From Sandaracinaceae bacterium (GTDB lineage: Bacteria > Myxococcota_A > Polyangia > Polyangiales > Sandaracinaceae): a DNA stretch of 6,963 nucleotides. Position 1 is the first letter of the stretch; the number at the start of each line of letters is the position of its first letter. Below are positions 5,929 through 6,963 of this stretch, piece by piece. Position numbers and translations under genes: made by a program. The stretch is taken from the NCBI GenBank assembly GCA_025056955.1, contig JANWYL010000168.1, positions 1 through 6,963 of the forward strand, written 5' to 3'. Below the pieces are notes generated by a model that had not been told where the DNA came from, did no database searches, and was given only the letters and a program-made list of their open reading frames with translations.

Positions 5929-6337
5929 AGGTTTTTGGTGTGATCCAGGTCCAAAGGATGCGCCCAAAAACACCAAGGCCGCTTCCCACAAAGTCTGCAA
6001 GCAAATCCAAAGGATCGGCAGAGCGACCAGGAACGAAGGCTTGATGGATCTCGTCGAGGACCCCCCAGCTCACCGTGAGCATCAAGGCGAAAAAGGCAAC
6101 TCGCCAGGAACTGCGGCGGAGAAAGGTGTGCACACACGCGTGAGCAACGAGAAAGCCTAGGCCACCATATTCGACAAGATGAATGCCTTTGTCTTTAAGG
6201 GGAAATGACTCGATTGGAAAAGTTGGCAGTGCGAAGGAAGAAAAAAACCAAATCAAGGCCATGTAGCTTATGGCGGGAAGCCATGCCAGGATAACCTGTT
6301 TTCGTTCATGGAGAGAGAGGGATAAAGCTGAGACCAT
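5927..6337 (-). CDS. VanZ-like family integral membrane protein
   Basis: A 136-residue inner-membrane protein with four predicted hydrophobic helices (about 15-36, 53-72, 80-97 and 109-131). It carries the VanZ-like family motifs: KDKGIHLVEYGGLGFLVAH (48-66) with the conserved Asp/Lys-Gly-x-His and Tyr-x-x-Leu-Gly-Phe, and DEIHQAFVPGRSADPLDLLA (95-114) followed by DFVGSGLG. VanZ itself gives low-level teicoplanin resistance in enterococci by an unclear mechanism, but most family members are uncharacterised and a resistance role should not be assumed. The Shine-Dalgarno is weak (GGTGA, 3 nt from ATG 6337). It starts 14 nt after the miaB stop and its stop overlaps the ribosome binding site of the next gene, which places it firmly in the minus-strand unit. 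Confidence 0.9.
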   Translation of the reverse strand: MVSALSLSLHERKQVILAWLPAISYMALIWFFSSFALPTFPIESFPLKDKGIHLVEYGGLGFLVAHACVHTFLRRSSWRVAFFALMLTVSWGVLDEIHQAFVPGRSADPLDLLADFVGSGLGVFGRILWTWITPKT

Positions 6338-6351
6338 TTTTCACCGAGCTT

Positions 6352-6963
6352 TCAGGAATGATAGAGAACTGGAAGGCGACGGTTTGGCTGATGGGTGATG
6401 GGAGAACAAGGAGCAACTGGTTGAGCGAGCAAGGAGTGCCCCAGAGCTTGGGTGACAAGGGCCTCAACAAGCTGCCCCTCTAGTGAGGGTGATGGTGGAG
6501 CCTCAAGGTGAACAATTTCGTTGCGTTCACTGCGCCCTTGCCAGCGTACCCGATCGGTAGAGATGGTGGAAGATACCCCCTCAACGAGTACCTTTACCCG
6601 TGTACCCACCATAGAATTCAGATGAGCACGCTGAGACCGCTCCACGGCTTCTAAGAGGCGAGCAAGGCGTTCTTCTTTGATGGTTTCTGGGACTTCGTCA
6701 GGTAGGCGAAGGGCAGGGGTATTGGGGCGGGGTGAATACTTGAAGCAGAAGGCTGAGGAGAAGCCAATCTCTTCCACAAGCGAAAGGGTTTCCCGAAAAT
6801 CGTCCTCACTTTCTCCAGGAAAGCCAACGATGAAGTCGGTGGAGATGGTCAACGATGGCTTCACCTTTCGCAGGGCTTCAACGCGGGACACAAAATAGGC
6901 ACGCGTGTATCGGCGAGCCATTCTGCGCAAAATTTTGGTTGAGCCTGATTGTACAGGTAGGTG
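6352..6963 (-). CDS. miaB: tRNA-2-methylthio-N6-dimethylallyladenosine synthase, C-terminal 203 residues (5' end outside window)
   Basis: MiaB is a cytoplasmic radical-SAM, two-[4Fe-4S] enzyme that converts i6A37 to ms2i6A37 in tRNAs reading codons that begin with U. The fragment enters the window at HLPVQSGS, the signature that distinguishes MiaB from MtaB and RimO, and continues through LRRMARRYTR, the TDFIVGFPGE segment (fragment residues 42-51) and FKYSPRPNTPA (74-84). The TRAM RNA-binding domain follows (about 118-183, with LVEGVS, WQGRSERNEIVHLEAP and QALGHSLLAQ). The N-terminal MTTase domain and the CxxxCxxC cluster loop lie beyond the right edge and cannot be checked. After TRAM there is a tail of about 20 residues ending RRLPVLYHS that is not part of the usual core. 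It is the most upstream gene visible in the minus-strand unit. Confidence 0.95.
   Translation of the reverse strand, partial: HLPVQSGSTKILRRMARRYTRAYFVSRVEALRKVKPSLTISTDFIVGFPGESEDDFRETLSLVEEIGFSSAFCFKYSPRPNTPALRLPDEVPETIKEERLARLLEAVERSQRAHLNSMVGTRVKVLVEGVSSTISTDRVRWQGRSERNEIVHLEAPPSPSLEGQLVEALVTQALGHSLLAQPVAPCSPITHQPNRRLPVLYHS

Noticed and set aside
5916..6137. N-terminal extension of the gamma-CA-like open frame to 6137
   Set aside because: The extra 74 residues are Cys/Trp/Arg-rich and overlap the VanZ-like gene in another frame, whereas ATG 5915 has a strong GAGGAG site and the normal family N-terminus.

Overview
The window is a densely packed stretch of bacterial chromosome, eight genes in 7 kb with almost no intergenic space. 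It probably comes from a member of the Myxococcota (former Deltaproteobacteria). That placement is an inference. It rests on a cysteine-anchored vWA lipoprotein with an Asp/Ala/Gly/Pro linker and a Cys-rich insert, on a large protein with a Pro/Glu/Asp-Ala-Gly-rich linker, and on the general style of these proteins. Base composition looks moderate in GC by eye (not computed), lower than in most cultured myxobacteria. No tRNA, rRNA, CRISPR array, insertion sequence, phage gene or attachment site was seen.

Left half, plus strand (1-4181), a likely co-directional unit of four genes: (1) an orphan protein cut by the window's left edge, whose reading frame changes around base 300 (N-terminal linker in one frame, conserved-looking body in another); (2) an EntD/Sfp-type 4'-phosphopantetheinyl transferase; (3) an exported protein of unknown function starting 1 nt after the transferase stop; (4) protein-L-isoaspartate O-methyltransferase (pcm).

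Right half, minus strand (6963-4241), a second unit converging on the first: the 3' part of miaB (tRNA methylthiotransferase, running off the right edge), a small VanZ-like membrane protein, a gamma-carbonic-anhydrase-like hexapeptide protein, and a vWA-domain lipoprotein whose start overlaps the end of the carbonic-anhydrase gene. Junctions are 14 nt, 11 nt and an overlap, so this is very probably one transcript. The two units meet tail to tail in 59 bases (4182-4240) with no convincing terminator hairpin.

Functionally the window is mostly housekeeping (carrier-protein activation, protein repair, tRNA modification) mixed with envelope proteins. I do not see a defence system, secretion system or biosynthetic cluster, and I found no clear evidence of an undescribed system. 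The observations most worth checking are the broken frame in the first gene, the unassigned exported protein coupled to the phosphopantetheinyl transferase, and the coupled start of the vWA lipoprotein.
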